DNA of 64,000 nt from Atherix ibis (Eukaryota > Arthropoda > Insecta > Diptera > Athericidae). The translations under genes and the position numbers were made by a program. The stretch spans positions 41,175,667 through 41,239,666 of the forward strand of contig OY282610.1 of the NCBI GenBank assembly GCA_958298945.1. The letters run 5' to 3'. Position 1 is the first letter of the stretch, and each line of letters opens with the position of its first letter. The notes under the pieces were generated by a model, which saw only the letters and a list, made by a program, of their open reading frames with translations, did not search any database and was not told where the DNA came from. Of the stretch, positions 34,730 through 46,223 are shown piece after piece.

Positions 34730-36419
34730 TTTTTTTAATTACTATTTAAAAAAAATTTAAAACTTATTTTTTAACAACATGAATTGTTTCGATGAATTAT
34801 TAAAAACCAATCATCTAAATAGACTTAAAATATTTAAAAAAATTTTACATATAATTATTTAATTGAAAGTGTTTTTTTTTTTATTAAAAGTAATTGCGTT
34901 CTTTCTGCATCATGAATTTTACATTTTTTTTAGTAAATAATTTGGCAAACTGCTACTCGATAGAAACAAAAATACTTTGAAAAACCAAACAGCAGCCATT
35001 AAAAAAAATTATAGTTTTACATCATTCTGTAATAATATTGGTAAAAATAATAATAAGTGCAATCTATAATTAACTACACCTAATAAAAACAAATGTACCA
35101 ATAAATGACACTTTAGCATCTGAAAATAATAATTTATAAATTTTCTGAAAAGCATATTAACAAATTGAAAATATCCTAAAATATTTCATAAATTTTAAAT
35201 ATAATATCTAAATTTTAAATGGCATAATCTATGGTATGACTAAAAACTATCCCCAATTAATTAGTTACATCCTCAGTGGATTATAATTTTTGATTATAAC
35301 TCTAGTAACGATTAAGCTTTGCTTTCATTTTTTTTTAAATTACATATAAACAATTGAATAATGTTTTTAACTGAATATTTTAGCACATAATTCCTGGTAA
35401 TCATCGTTATTCATTTTACCTGGAATAGAATTTCCTCAGAAATTCGAAATAAATGCTTAAATATTTCGAAAAATTCATTAAAATAGAATTAAAACTACTG
35501 CCATGCCAATACTAACAAAAAAACACATATTTTAGTCCTTCTTGAATCAATATTCAAACCGCACCAAGACCACACACAGCACCCCAGCCTCTCAATCAAC
35601 TAATTTCAGGTTTTCAAAATTCATTTGATGTTAAATTTTCATAGCTATCACATCTGTGTCGGGTTATGTTTTTCTTTTCCGCTACTTATTTATCTTCTAT
35701 CAGGATCACTATCAGCATCAGCATCCCCTAATCCTAAGCAAATTTTAATTAAATTTATATTTTATCAGATTTTCACCACCGAAAAACCTTGTAGACAAGC
35801 AGAACATATTTTATGGAGACGAGATATTAAGAATTTTTCTGAGTTTTTTTTTAGCCTCCTTGATACCATAATTATTAGTTTTCCTTTTTAATTTTAATAT
35901 ATTTTTTTTTCTTTTGCTTTTAATTATAAATATTTTTGCCCTTTTGTATTTACTTTCATTTCATCATAGCTAAAAATGGTAGACTAAGATTCTCTCTTAA
36001 GTAAATTTGCATAAAATTTAAATATTACGTAAGATTTTGTTTGTTGGCAGTCGATACCATTTAGTACATTGAGTATTTATAAACTGATAATTTTATTCAG
36101 AATTATCATTATTTGTTTTTCCCTTTTTTTGTATTTTTTATAATTAAAAGATGAACATTTTATTAACATTTTTATGTATATTTTTTTTTTGATGTTATAA
36201 CGGAAAATATTTTTAGAAGAAAACTTATTACAATGGAAGTAAACCTGATCATAGATTCATTTTGCATAATCCTTCACTAAAATAACAGACTTTATAGTTA
36301 TTAGTATGTAATAGTATATATTTTGTAAATAACTTAAATAGTTTTAAATAAGTTTAAATAAATTTTTTAATTATTTTTATAGAAAATTGAAAATGTCTTA
36401 TCTTAACAAGAAAACTATT
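34730..36419. other. Non-coding AT-rich stretch
   Basis: No gene seen. An 88-codon plus-strand frame at 35625-35891 has a hydrophobic N-terminus but no recognisable domain or context, so I do not call it. Confidence 0.45.
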
Positions 36420-36625
36420 TCTGAAATTATGGAAAATGTGTATTAATTGGGAACATTTTCATAATTGAAAATATTTTCTTCCTGGTTTAAACTTCTAAAA
36501 ACGCCTGGTATTTCGCAGGATAGAAAATCTTCTGAAATTATGGAAAATGTGTATTAATTGGGAACATTTTCATAATTGAAAATATTTTCTTCCTGGTTTA
36601 AACTTCTAAAAACGCCTGGTATTTC
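36420..36625. repeat. Tandem duplication, 111-bp step
   Basis: About 95 bp starting TCTGAAATTATGGAAAATGT at 36420 is repeated from 36531 with almost no change, so the duplication is recent. Confidence 0.9.
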
Positions 36626-36756
36626 ATTTTTTCATATTCGAGGATAGAAAATAACCACTAAGGGCTAAATCTGGCGAATATAGTGGATGCTGAGGCAATT
36701 CGTATCCTAACTTATGAACTTTTACCATGGTGATGACACAAGTGTCGGTGCATATA
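36600..36756 (-). pseudogene. Family E mariner relic, 3' half (E2, interrupted)
   Basis: The minus strand, starting just inside the TA, reads APTLVSSPW, KVHKLGYELPQHPLYSPDLA (third-Asp approach) and FLSSNMKK in broken frames. This matches the NAPxHxS...HELGYELLPHPPYSPDLAPSDYFLF...MKKWL block of DD34D mariners. Its 5' half continues on the other side of the B2 element at 38045. Confidence 0.7.
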
Positions 36757-38044
36757 CCAGGAGTATAAGCTTAAATCCGCTGTTTTTTAGTCAAAAAAAC
36801 CCTTGTTTTTTTTATAGAAAGCAAAAACAAATTTATTCAAAGTACTTGCCCTCGCTAGCTACACATTTATCCCATCTCTTGGGCAATTTGTGGATACCAC
36901 GCCAAAAAAATTCCTTCTCTTTCGAGACAAACCACCCATCAAGCCATTTTCGGATGTCTTCGTAAGAATCGAACTGCTGCTCAGCGAGCGCGTGGCTCAT
37001 CGACGAAAATAGGTGGTAGTCAGAAGCGACCGGTTCTGGTGAATAACCGGAGTAGGGTAGTACCTCCCAGTTGAGTGGATCCAAGTAGTTTCGGACCATT
37101 TTTAACGTGTGCGATGGTGTGTTGTCGTGGAAGCAAATCAGCTTGTCATGTCTTTGTTGATAATCCGTCCTTTTCTCGTTCAGAGCACGACGCAATTTGA
37201 TCAGTTGTTGGTGGTAGTGGTGAGCATTGACAGTTTCACCAGGTTTCAACATCTCATAGTAGACGATATCTTACTTATCCCACCAAACGCACAGCATCGT
37301 CTTCCGTCCGGAGCGATTTGGTCTTGGGGAAGATGTTGATGGTTGGCCGTGATCAATCCACGATTTCTTGCTTTTAGGATTCTCGAAATATATCCACTTT
37401 TCATCGCCTGTCACAATCCGATGCAGGAACGACTTTCTTTTTTGTCCGGCGAGGAAGATTTCGAATGTGTTTTGGTGTCGCTCCATCTGCCTATCGTTGA
37501 ATTCATGCGGCACCCATTTTCCGATCTTTTCAATCTTCCCCATGACACCCAGACGCATGGAAATGGCTGGTTAAGTAACACCTAATTGCTCCGCGAGCAT
37601 TTTCTGCGATTGGGTATCGTCTTCGTCCAAAAGAGCCTGCAATTGATGGTCCTCAACCTTCCTAGGCCGATTTTCACGCTTCTTGTCCCACAAGTCAAAA
37701 GTTCCATCTTTGAACCGACGAAACCAATTTCGGCACGTTGTTTCCGATAAAGCACTGCTATCAAAGGCCTCCATAAGCATTCGATGCAATTCGCCAGCCG
37801 ATTTCTTCAAATTGAAGCAGAAAAGCAGAGCTTCCCGCATGCTATGCTCTTTTTCTGGCACAAAACTAGACATGATTACCAAAGGAAAAATGTATGTTCT
37901 TGTACGAAATTGCTGACAATATACACTGATTAATGTTGACAGATGTCAAACTCATAAAAAAAAAGTATGGCGTGCCCATGGAAGCTTAATACGTTTACTC
38001 ACGCCATCTATGACCAAACAGCGGATTTAAGATTATTCACCTGT
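36757..38044 (-). mobile_element. Mauritiana (Mos1-like) mariner, near full length (B2)
   Basis: 1,288 bp, matching the length of Mos1 (about 1,286 bp, from memory). The left end CCAGGAGTATAAGCTTAAAT follows TA at 36755-36756. The right end (inverse CAGGTGAATAATCTTAAATC) is followed by TA at 38045-38046. It is inserted inside an older family E mariner, whose two halves flank it in the right order. Confidence 0.9.
36833..37873 (-). pseudogene. Nearly complete Mos1-like transposase of B2
   Basis: Starts MSSFVPEKEHSMREALLFCF, the mauritiana N-terminus, with helix-turn-helix segments up to LAEQLGVT. A frameshift lies near 37570, then MGKIEKIGKWVPHEF, VTGDEKWIYFENP (first Asp), RKTMLCVWWDK and a stop where the family has Gln (about 37272). 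The last part runs IVYYEMLKPGETVNAHHYHQ, CFHDNTPSHTLKMVRNYL (second Asp), SPEPVASDYHLFSSMSHALA (third Asp, 34 residues later) and CVASEGKYFE at the normal end. Only one frameshift and one stop separate it from a full frame. It is the best-preserved transposase in the window along with D2. Confidence 0.9.
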
Positions 38045-38300
38045 TATTGTCTTTTTCATTTAGCCAAATGCGGATGTTTTTCTATGACAGTTGGTATAAT
38101 TTTTGCCCTTTTCAAGGTAATCGACGTGGATTAGGACGCGTGCATCGCAAAACAGTGTGGCTAAGACATTGTTAGCCAATAAAACTCTCCTTGACCTTAT
38201 TTGACGACAGTTACTTTTATGAATCGACGTAAAAAATTATTTGAATTACACTTTAATATTGCCAAACTTTCTTTTGAAGTTGATACACATGCGTGATAAT
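38045..38300 (-). pseudogene. Family E mariner relic, 5' half (E2, continued)
   Basis: The minus strand reads NNFLRRFIKVTVV, NNVLATLFCDARVLIHVDYL and EKGKNYTNCHRKTSAFG, matching the FLRRFVTVDETW...VFWDAxGIxFIDYLEKGKTI region. The first catalytic Asp is lost. It stops at the TA where B2 is inserted and continues at 36755 on the other side. Confidence 0.7.
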
Positions 38301-38840
38301 GGTCAATTGTATGCAGTCAGGCCACTCTTATTGTGGAAAGCTTTTCCGAAATATTTTGCACCCGTTCAACTGAGAAATGTCTTCGAGGTAAAAACCTAAA
38401 AGATTGAAACTTTTAGAAAAAAAAAAGTTTTTAATTAAAGAAAATAACAAAAAAAAAAGATTAAATAGAAGAAAAAAGGCAAAATTATTTTTAAAAAAGT
38501 TTCACAGATAAATTTTTGGATAAATTCAATTATTATTAATTTTATTAGCACTTAAAAGATCTTTAAAATAATTAATAATTGAATGGTTATTGCAGATTTT
38601 TTATAGCAATTATTTCCAAGATTTTTGTAATTCTTTGTTAGTAAAAGATCTTTGGTAAAAAGCTCTGTAAACAAAAATTCGCAAACGATAAAATGTTAAA
38701 AAAATAGATATGATATTTTTCAGTATTTAATTGCTTCCACAGAAGCTCGAGTATTGTTTGATATAAAAATAAGGACATTTTCTGATAATTTAATTAAATT
38801 AAATTTTATTATAATTAAAATACGTGTAGTAAATTTTCAA
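38301..38840. other. Non-coding AT-rich stretch
   Basis: No gene seen. Confidence 0.5.
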
Positions 38841-39860
38841 ACGTGCTAACAACGAGTTAATTATCGTAAATAGTTTTGCATAAATTTTGCAATTTACAAA
38901 TTATTAAAGAAAAAATCAAAAATTAATACTTTTTTTTTTATTTTAAAAATTTAAAAACCGATAAAAAAATTATTTCCATAATAAAAATTTTTTTCAAATA
39001 AAAATAATTTGAAATGCAAGAAATGCATCATCAGCGGATTTTGAATGTCAGTCGATAATGCAGTCTTAAATGGTGATTCAATGGTAATGAAAATTATTGT
39101 CAGCAATTATTTCTAAGATGTTTTTGGTTGTTTTTTTTTTAGTAAAACTGCTTCCTAAAGCCTTTGCCAAATTTTCTTATTGCACGACAAACAGTTGAAC
39201 AGCGTGTAAAAGTATTCCGAACGTCTTATAAAAATTATCGTGTTGCAATAAATTCATTTTTTACGCCGCATGGGTTTTTGCCCAACTTAACAGGCTATAT
39301 GATATAACAATTTATAGAAATTTTGAAAAAATCTGCTTTTGGTGTAAAACATGGAAATATTTGATAAAACAGACCATCTTAATGAAGGACACTCAGTTGA
39401 AAATATTGCTCTTGTGGAAGATAGGGTCGCCTAGGCTTTGTAGGCCATTGCAAATTTTTAATTAACAGACCTTTATGCCTGCGAAAATTTAGGATCTAAA
39501 GATTTGCGACGATTTAAAATCCATCTGTCGGTCATTTTAAAACCACCTGTGCACCCGGTAAATGTTATCTTGCCAAAATAATAGACTTTTTATGATCTAA
39601 ATTAGATAACGTGGTATTGAGACTACACAAACATTAATGTGTATTTCGATAAGTTCATGATAATTCCAGGGCTTGAGGACGAAATTATACGCGTTTTATT
39701 TGAGATACAGCCTGAACTATGCCAAAAATTCTAGAAAAATTTTAATACGTACATCCTGTGCTTCCAGAGGAGTTGTGGTAGATATTTGGCAAACTTTATA
39801 TTTTATGCATAAATTTCCTAGACTAGAAAATACGATGAAATTAAAAGAAATTATTTAAAA
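38841..39860 (+). pseudogene. Internally deleted DUF4817-type element
   Basis: The 5' non-coding part and the N-terminal block (FAQLNRLYDITIYRNFEK-like, 39290-39350) match the relic at 16.0-16.45 kb. The C-terminal block at 39670-39815 reads GLEDEIIRVLFEIQPELCQK, then FNTYILCFQRSCGRYLANFI in shifted frames, matching the EIxRVIxEIxPxLCxKV...CxxSRGGHLxDIIF end of the family. The catalytic centre between them is missing. Confidence 0.65.
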
Positions 39861-41264
39861 AGGAAAATCTGCAATATCTTTTATACCAAAAAATAAAGCA
39901 AAGACAAATCAAAGTACCATTTTTGGTTTCTTAAGTATTAACAAAATTTTTGTTTTGTTTTGTTTTTGATTAAACTTGACCTATCCGAGTTTATTTTTAT
40001 AATTCATAGAATTTTCTTTACATTTTTATGATAAAAACTGAATTTATCGAGTGAAAATTATTAAAAATTATATTTAAAAAAAAATATAAAATGCCTTAAG
40101 TAAAACTTTACATTTTATTATACGATAAATTATAGTAAATTTCTGTGGATATAAATTATACAAAAAATATGAGTACAGCTTGAAGAAAACAAGTTGAAAA
40201 AATCACAACAAAATAAATGAAAATATTTTGTGGTGCAAAATCAGAGAGAAGCGATAAGCACCACTATTAAAACGCTAAGATTGCTGTTAAGGCTGGTCCG
40301 TTAAAACTAGGCAAGAAATTTACTAATTCTAAAAGTTGATTAGATTGAATTTCATAACACGTAAAAATGGCAAACAATAACACTGTTCTGATAATACATT
40401 TATTAGGAAAATAAAAAGATATCATAAAAAAACGTTGAACCGGCGCCGTATACACGCAATTATCCGCTGAACTTTCCATTTATCCTATAGCCGTCATTCA
40501 CGCTAATTACGGATTTCAGTCGTTCGAAATAAGATTTCCATTCCAGTTAGTAGAATGACCAGTTGAACTCGAGATATTGCGTGCAAAGGAATAGTATTCA
40601 CTAAACTGGATACCATGGAATGAAGAAAATCAGAAGTTAAAGTCGTGACCTTTTCCAAGAACAACTGCAATCAAATCAGTTCCAGATCCGCCTCTCCTTT
40701 CATAAAACACTAGCATTGAACCATGTAGGAAGTCGAAAAATCAAATTTATTCTTCTTAGCACATTTCGAATAAAATCGATCGTTCGAAAACCCACGCTTA
40801 TGCATCATCAACCAAAAGGACGAACTTTCTAAAGCCAGTAAAATTTTTTATTATTTTTTGCTTTCTGTTACATAATCAAACTCATTTAGACTAGGTACAA
40901 ATGAGGGCTAGTTACTATTTCAATTTTAGAAATCCGCTCAAAATATACATAAAAAATTTATACCCAATTTCCCTAATTGCTGATAGTGGGCTGAATTAAT
41001 AAATACTTTTAACAGGATATTTTTACAAACAGAATGTATTTTTTGGCACTTTTCAATAGGTACGTCTTTTTCCTTTCATAGAATACACGTACATGTTTCT
41101 ATAACTATCATTTATTTATTAATAATTTTATTATTTAAGAACGTTTTCCTTCCTAATAAAAAAATCTCCTGGTTATGATCTAATAACAGCTTCTATTCTG
41201 AAGCAATTTTCCCGAAAAGCTTTAGTTTCATTTAAAACACATTGCATCCTCTTTTGAGAGGAAA
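39861..41264. other. Non-coding stretch
   Basis: No gene recognised. A slightly less AT-rich patch at about 40240-40830 does not resemble anything I know. Confidence 0.4.
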
Positions 41265-42280
41265 GAGTATTGCCCAGGAGTATTTTTAGATATCTCCCAA
41301 GCTTTTGATCGTGTGTGGCATTCCGAACTGCTCTGGAAACTCAAAAGCTTTCTTCTTTCAACAATTTCTTCCAAGTTGCAATTAACTCAAAATCCTCGGA
41401 AATATATCCTATTTTTTAGCACCTATTTAAGCTGGAGTCCCACAAGGCAGTATCCTTGGTCCCATTTTATACAATATTTATACTCATGACATTCTATCTG
41501 ATCCCAATACTATCATTGCTACTTATGCAGATGATACTGCTATGCTTTCTACCCATACAAATCTTTACATGGCTTCAATCCTGGTTTAAGAGATGGAGAG
41601 TGAAGGTAAATCAACAGAAGAGTGCTCATATTACTTTCACACTTTGTCAAGGAAAACCTATCCCTTTATACCTTCATAGCAACATAATTTCACAATATGA
41701 TAAAGTACGTTATTTGGGATTTTATCTGGACAAGAGATTAACATGGAATTCATATATTAGGCTAAAAAGAGTTGAAGCCACTAGGGGTTACCTACAAATT
41801 CTTAGACTACTGGACAAACGCTCGACTACTTTTAATCTACAATATAATTATGAAACCAATTTGGACATATGGAATTTAACTTCGGGGTTCAACGAAACGT
41901 TCCAATTCCTATCGTGTCCAGGCCTTACAATCCAACCAAAATCATCCGTAAAATTGCTGATGCACCCTTCCCCCCCCCCTCCTTTTATGTTCGTAACAAC
42001 GGAATATATCGTGATCTAAATGTTCCCTTTATTAAGGACTATCAAAAATTTTCACTCTCGTTTCTCCTATCATCATAATTCACTTCTGAGAGAATTGTCC
42101 TATACTGTCCTCCCCGGAAACACTCATCGGAGACTTAAGAGACAATGGCCTAGAGATTTTCTAGAAGAATCTAACTTTCATTAGTTGGAGAAATGCCGAT
42201 GGGTATTTGCTTCCATTTCATGATGCACAAGATTGTTAATTAAAATGTTCTGTAAATCTGGTTCTTACAGATAAAAAAAA
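41265..42280 (+). pseudogene. Jockey-type LINE reverse transcriptase fragment
   Basis: Frame-shifted blocks: GVFLDISQAFDRVWHSELLW (FLDIxxAFDxVWH motif), AGVPQGSILGPILYNIYTHD, TYADDTAMLSTHTNLYM with the catalytic YADD at about 41522-41533, SWFKRWRVKVNQQKSAHITF, KVRYLGFYLDKRLTWNSYIR, IIRKIADAPF, and NTHRRLKRQWPRDFLEESNF before the stop near 42183. A short A-run near 42273 may be its tail. The 5' end, including the endonuclease, is missing. A run of 10 C interrupts it at 41970-41979. Confidence 0.85.
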
Positions 42281-42429
42281 CATGAGCGCTTTAAAAAATT
42301 GAAAATTTATTATAAAAATTTGTTCTCTCTTCGTAAGACTTTCCGTGAACTGGCATGGAATTTATGCTCTACATTAACATCCTACCGAGCACACAATTTA
42401 ATGTCCAATTAGAAAATTCAAGAGAGTCG

Positions 42430-43440
42430 GTTCAGTTGTTAATTGGCTAGTGCCTTCTTGTCAGCGAAATGCTTGATTGAACAAAAATATTGCAACAGTG
42501 GCTCAAAGTGTGCATGAAGATCACAACGTCTCAATTCTGCGTTATTAACAAGAATTGATCCTTCTTTATTCGACTTCAACTTGATGAACAAATATAAAAA
42601 GACTGAGTCTCAATCCACACAAGATTCAATTGAGTAAAGAACTAAAGCCAAAACACTATGCTGACTGGGCCCTTGAGCCGTCCAAAACAGATCCCAGGTT
42701 TGGTGACAAAATATTCATCAACGACACGAAGGGCATTTTTGGCTGAATGTCTCCATAAACAAGCAAAATTGTCAGATTTACCACCAAAAAAAAAAATTCC
42801 GACAATTTTAGAAGCTCCCCTTTGAATCCAGAGAAACTTACCGCGGAGTGTGGATTTTCGTCAAGCGGTTTCATTAGATCTGGCGCGTCAGTAACTGTCA
42901 ATGGCGAGAGGTATCGAGCGGTGATAACAGATTTCGTCAATTGGACGATATAAACTTATATAATATCTGGTTTCAACTGGAGGATGCGACTTGCCACAAA
43001 GCAGTTGAAATATGAGACTTATTGCAACAAAGTTTCCACATCGCATTTTTTCGAGATATTTTTTTTGCAACTCGCCGCCAAGATCATATGATTTAATGCC
43101 TTGTGACTTTTTTCCACGGGACTGCATTAAATTAAAGTGGGGGGGGGGGGGGGGGGGTTCTCATACATGAAATCAATGATAGCCGCACTTCAGTCAAAGA
43201 GCAGAAGCATGTGGCTCTGTGAGCCGGGTTGGCCAACCACTGCTGTGTGTCGATAAATCGACACAACCTTCCGAGCTGGAGTGGAGAACAACATAATGCA
43301 AGCCATCGAAGAGATTCAGCCCAATTTATACGAAAGTGTCAACCAAAATTGAACCTCTCAGATCACCTCCTGTAAACAAAGCCGTGAAAGCGGCTCAGAT
43401 CACCTCCTGTAAACAAAGCCGTGAATTATTAATAATATTA
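42430..43440 (+). pseudogene. DUF4817-type transposase relic with poly-G
   Basis: Plus-strand blocks: NIATVAQSVHEDHNVSI near 42485, LSKELKPKHYADWALEPSKT and a first-Asp motif KIFINDTKG near 42708, NKQNCQI-like near 42755, VTVNGERYRAVITDF near 42897, IWFQLEDATCHKAVE (second region, Gln-Asp changed to Leu-Glu-Asp) near 42965, SYDLMPCDFF (third Asp) near 43090, then 19 G at 43139-43157, and QAIEEIQPNLYESVNQ near 43300. The closing block SQITSCKQSRE is tandemly duplicated (39-bp step, about 43352-43425). Confidence 0.7.
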
Positions 43441-43616
43441 AATTTCCTTTTTATTTATAAAATTTTAAAGCTAAAACGCTTTTATTGAGTTGTCCGGGAA
43501 GTAATTTCGTTTTTTTTTTATAAAAATGAAAGAAGATTTTCTTATAGCGAATTAATATTTTATTCAATTACGAGTATATAATGTCCATGCTGATTCAATA
43601 CCCCATTAATATTTTA

Positions 43617-44190
43617 TAATATCTGACATTGTACATACTTAAATACTCCACCATGATAACGCTCCCTATCACACGGCCATATCTATCAGCGAGCTTTTGT
43701 CAAAAAAAGGAATTCCTGCAATTTTCGAGCCCCCATATTTACCTGATCTAGGTCCATGTAATTTTTTTTTGCCCTTCAACATCAAGAACCACTTGCAAGA
43801 ACGTCATCTTAGTATGGCCGATACCATCTAAACAAGTGTCACCAAGGAGCTAAAGGCGATTCTTTTCTTTCGAGGCAAACCACTTCCTTTTCTTTCGAGG
43901 CAAACCACTCGTCAAGCCATTTTCGGACATCTTCGTAAGAACCAAATTGGTGCTCAGCGAGCGCGTGGCCCTTCGACAAAAACAGGTGGTAGTCGGAAGG
44001 GGTCAGGTCTGGTGAATAAGCGGCGTGGGGTAGCACCTCCCAGTTGAATGTCTCTAAGCAGTTTCGGACTATTTTTGACGTTTGCGATGGTGTGTTGCAA
44101 GAACGTCATCTTAGTATGGCCGATACCATCTAAAGAAGTGTCACCAAGGAGCTAAAGGCGATTCTTGTTGAAACTTTCTAGCACTGTTCA
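43617..44190 (+). pseudogene. Family F mariner C-terminal fragment, interrupted
   Basis: The plus strand reads LHHDNAPYHTAISISELLSK, KGIPAIFEPPYLPDLGPCNF, IKNHLQERHLSMADTI and TSVTKELKAIL. The third catalytic Asp (GPCDFF in relatives) is Asn here (AAT). The same fragment lies in inverse orientation and uninterrupted at 47.43-47.69 kb. Confidence 0.75.
43839..44094 (-). pseudogene. Mos1-like transposase fragment inserted as a patch
   Basis: The minus strand reads NTPSQTSKIVRNCLETFNWE, then VLPHAAYSPDLTPSDYHLFL, SKGHALAEHQFGSYEDVRKW and LDEWFASKEKEVVCLE. No terminal repeats are present. The wording CTCTAAGCAGTTTCGGACTA is shared with B3 and not with B1 or B2, so the donor was B3-like. TTCTTTCGAGGCAAACCACT is itself repeated twice at the junction. 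Confidence 0.8.
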
Positions 44191-44314
44191 ATCGAATTTT
44201 TTCACAAGCAACCCTTACTATGTCAGCTGTCAAAATAATTATGATTATGCGGCTTATGCGTGAAGTTGGTTGCGAAAAAATACAAACAACGAAATTACTT
44301 TCCGGACAACCCAA

Positions 44315-44569
44315 TAATAATATTATAAATCAATATCGAACGCAAAATATATATTTATATACAAGTTATTTTTAACTTTTAGATTTTTTGATTAATTTTG
44401 AGAGATTTTGTTTGATTGAAAAATGATTTTATTTAAATAAGTAAAAGTTTGTTAAAATTATATTAAAAGAATTTCATAATTAGCTGCAAGATTTTCTTAT
44501 TTTTCCGATAGCAAATGACTCGTGCTTGGAGCTTATACATTCTTATAGCCATTTTCCAATATGCAAAGT
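44315..44569. other. Non-coding AT-rich spacer
   Basis: Nothing recognised between two mariner copies. Confidence 0.5.
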
Positions 44570-45430
44570 ACGATTCCAATAGCTTTTATATAATTTCTTT
44601 TATTAGTTCCAATTGTTTGCCAGCTTTCTGGTAGCTTACCAACCCACTGGAAAAGAAGTCCTCGTTTTTGGAAGCAAAGTAATTAATATATTCATTTTCA
44701 TCAAAAAAAGTTTTGCAGCGACCTGACCAGATGATAGTCAGATGGTGCACTATCTGGAGAATATGCTGCCTGAGGTAGAGTTTCCCAACCCAACTCTGCA
44801 ATTTCTTGTATGGTTTTTCTTGCCATGAGTGGTCTAGCGTTGTCATGGTGTTGGCCAAATATAGACGTTTACGTTGAATTTCTTTATTCAAACCATCAAG
44901 TTGCGAACAGTAACGATCAGCATCGACCGCATAATTTTCTTTCAGTAACTCATAGTGGACAATACCCTTCCGATCCCACCAACAACCCAAACTTTCTTTT
45001 GATGCGCGTCAGCTTTGGATGTGTCTCCCCTTTGTAAAGATATGCCTTTTTTCTTAACACATTTTTATAAACAATCCACTTTTCATCACCAGTCACCAAG
45101 CGGTCCAAAAACGGTTCCCTTTTGTGACGAGCAAGATTTGAAGAACATATTGAAATTCGATCCATTAAATTTTTTTCGCTTAATTCATGTGGCACCAAAA
45201 CAGAGAGTTTGGACACAAAACCAAGCCTTTTAATGTGCTCTAAAGTAGTAGTTTGATAAATTCCAAGCTTGAAGGTCACTTCTGTGGAATTTAATATAGG
45301 ATTTGTCCTGATCATACTGATGGCCACACTTCGTCATTGACATTTGATGATGGCCTTCCTGATCTGGGTTCATCTTTCAAAGAAAAATCACCCGATACAA
45401 GGGCAAGTGTTCAAAAACGACAGAAAAAAA
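44570..45430 (-). pseudogene. Cecropia-like mariner transposase, ends missing (C3)
   Basis: Minus strand from 45430: FSLKDEPRSGRPSSNVNDE, a segment ending TTTLEHIKRLGFVSKL, VPHELSEKNLMDRISICSSN, LVTGDEKWIVYKNVLRKKAY (first Asp). After a frameshift: [40 protein letters not shown], and in another frame [20 protein letters not shown] (second Asp) and [20 protein letters not shown] (third, 34 residues later). The N-terminus and both terminal repeats are not seen. Confidence 0.85.
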
Positions 45431-46223
45431 ACTTTCCCTTCCACCAACTATTTACTCTCGGAAGCGATCACCATTTATAGTTTTATACGAATTTAAAAGC
45501 TCGGAGAGTCCCACCAAATGTAGTTTTCTTAAATAATCACTTCCTCACCAAATACAGAGCATAAACTTTTAATCCCGTTCTCCCGGGCTTGCCTAGTCCG
45601 GATTTGTTTTCTTTAGGATTATGACCATTCATAATTTAATACATAAACTTTCTCCAATTTAATTCACCTAATGGATAATATTCATTTGAAACCTACTCAC
45701 CCTTTTTCTGAATTTATCCTATGCTCTTTAGATGATAATATTCATCATTGATTTGTGCAAAATCCAATTCATTTATGAGAACTTTAGCACAGAAATATTA
45801 TCCCCCAAAATTAACCAAAACACCTCCTCTTACTTGGTAATTTGACCTTTGTAGAAACTTTACAAAGTGTACGATTGCGAAGAAATTTCTTAAAACTTTG
45901 GAACGGATAGACTTAACGATATCAAATTTCTATGCTATTAAAAAAGATTTTGAATTTAATTTGATATTGTGTTTGTTTTGCTTTGATGATTTCTTAACCT
46001 TTTAATATTGTAGCATCTCGATGTTATTTTTCAAATAAACAAAATCATTTTTACAATAATATTTATTATACAATTCTTTGAAATATCGACAATAATAAAT
46101 AATATTCATGAGTAAAATATTCAATTGGTTACCACCAAAGTAACCTAAATTATCGTAACTCAAAAAATGTATTACAAATATTACTCGAAATAACCAAAAG
46201 AATAACAACAACAAAAATTAAAT
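45431..46223. other. Non-coding stretch
   Basis: No gene recognised. Confidence 0.5.

Larger units (their letters stand above)
43485..44314 (-). mobile_element. Composite cecropia-like mariner (C2) holding pieces of two other mariners
   Basis: 830 bp with family C ends (TTGAGTTGTCCGGGAAGTAA left, inverse TTGGGTTGTCCGGAAAGTAA right) and TA on both sides (43483-43484, 44315-44316). Only the terminal 100-130 bp on each side belong to family C. The core is a plus-strand family F fragment (about 43617-44190), itself split by a minus-strand Mos1-like fragment (43865-44094) that is flanked by a direct duplication of about 71 bp. Confidence 0.85.

Noticed and set aside
35625..35891. 88-codon frame with a hydrophobic start, like a signal peptide
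   Set aside because: AT-driven hydrophobic codons; no cleavage site context, domain or neighbours.
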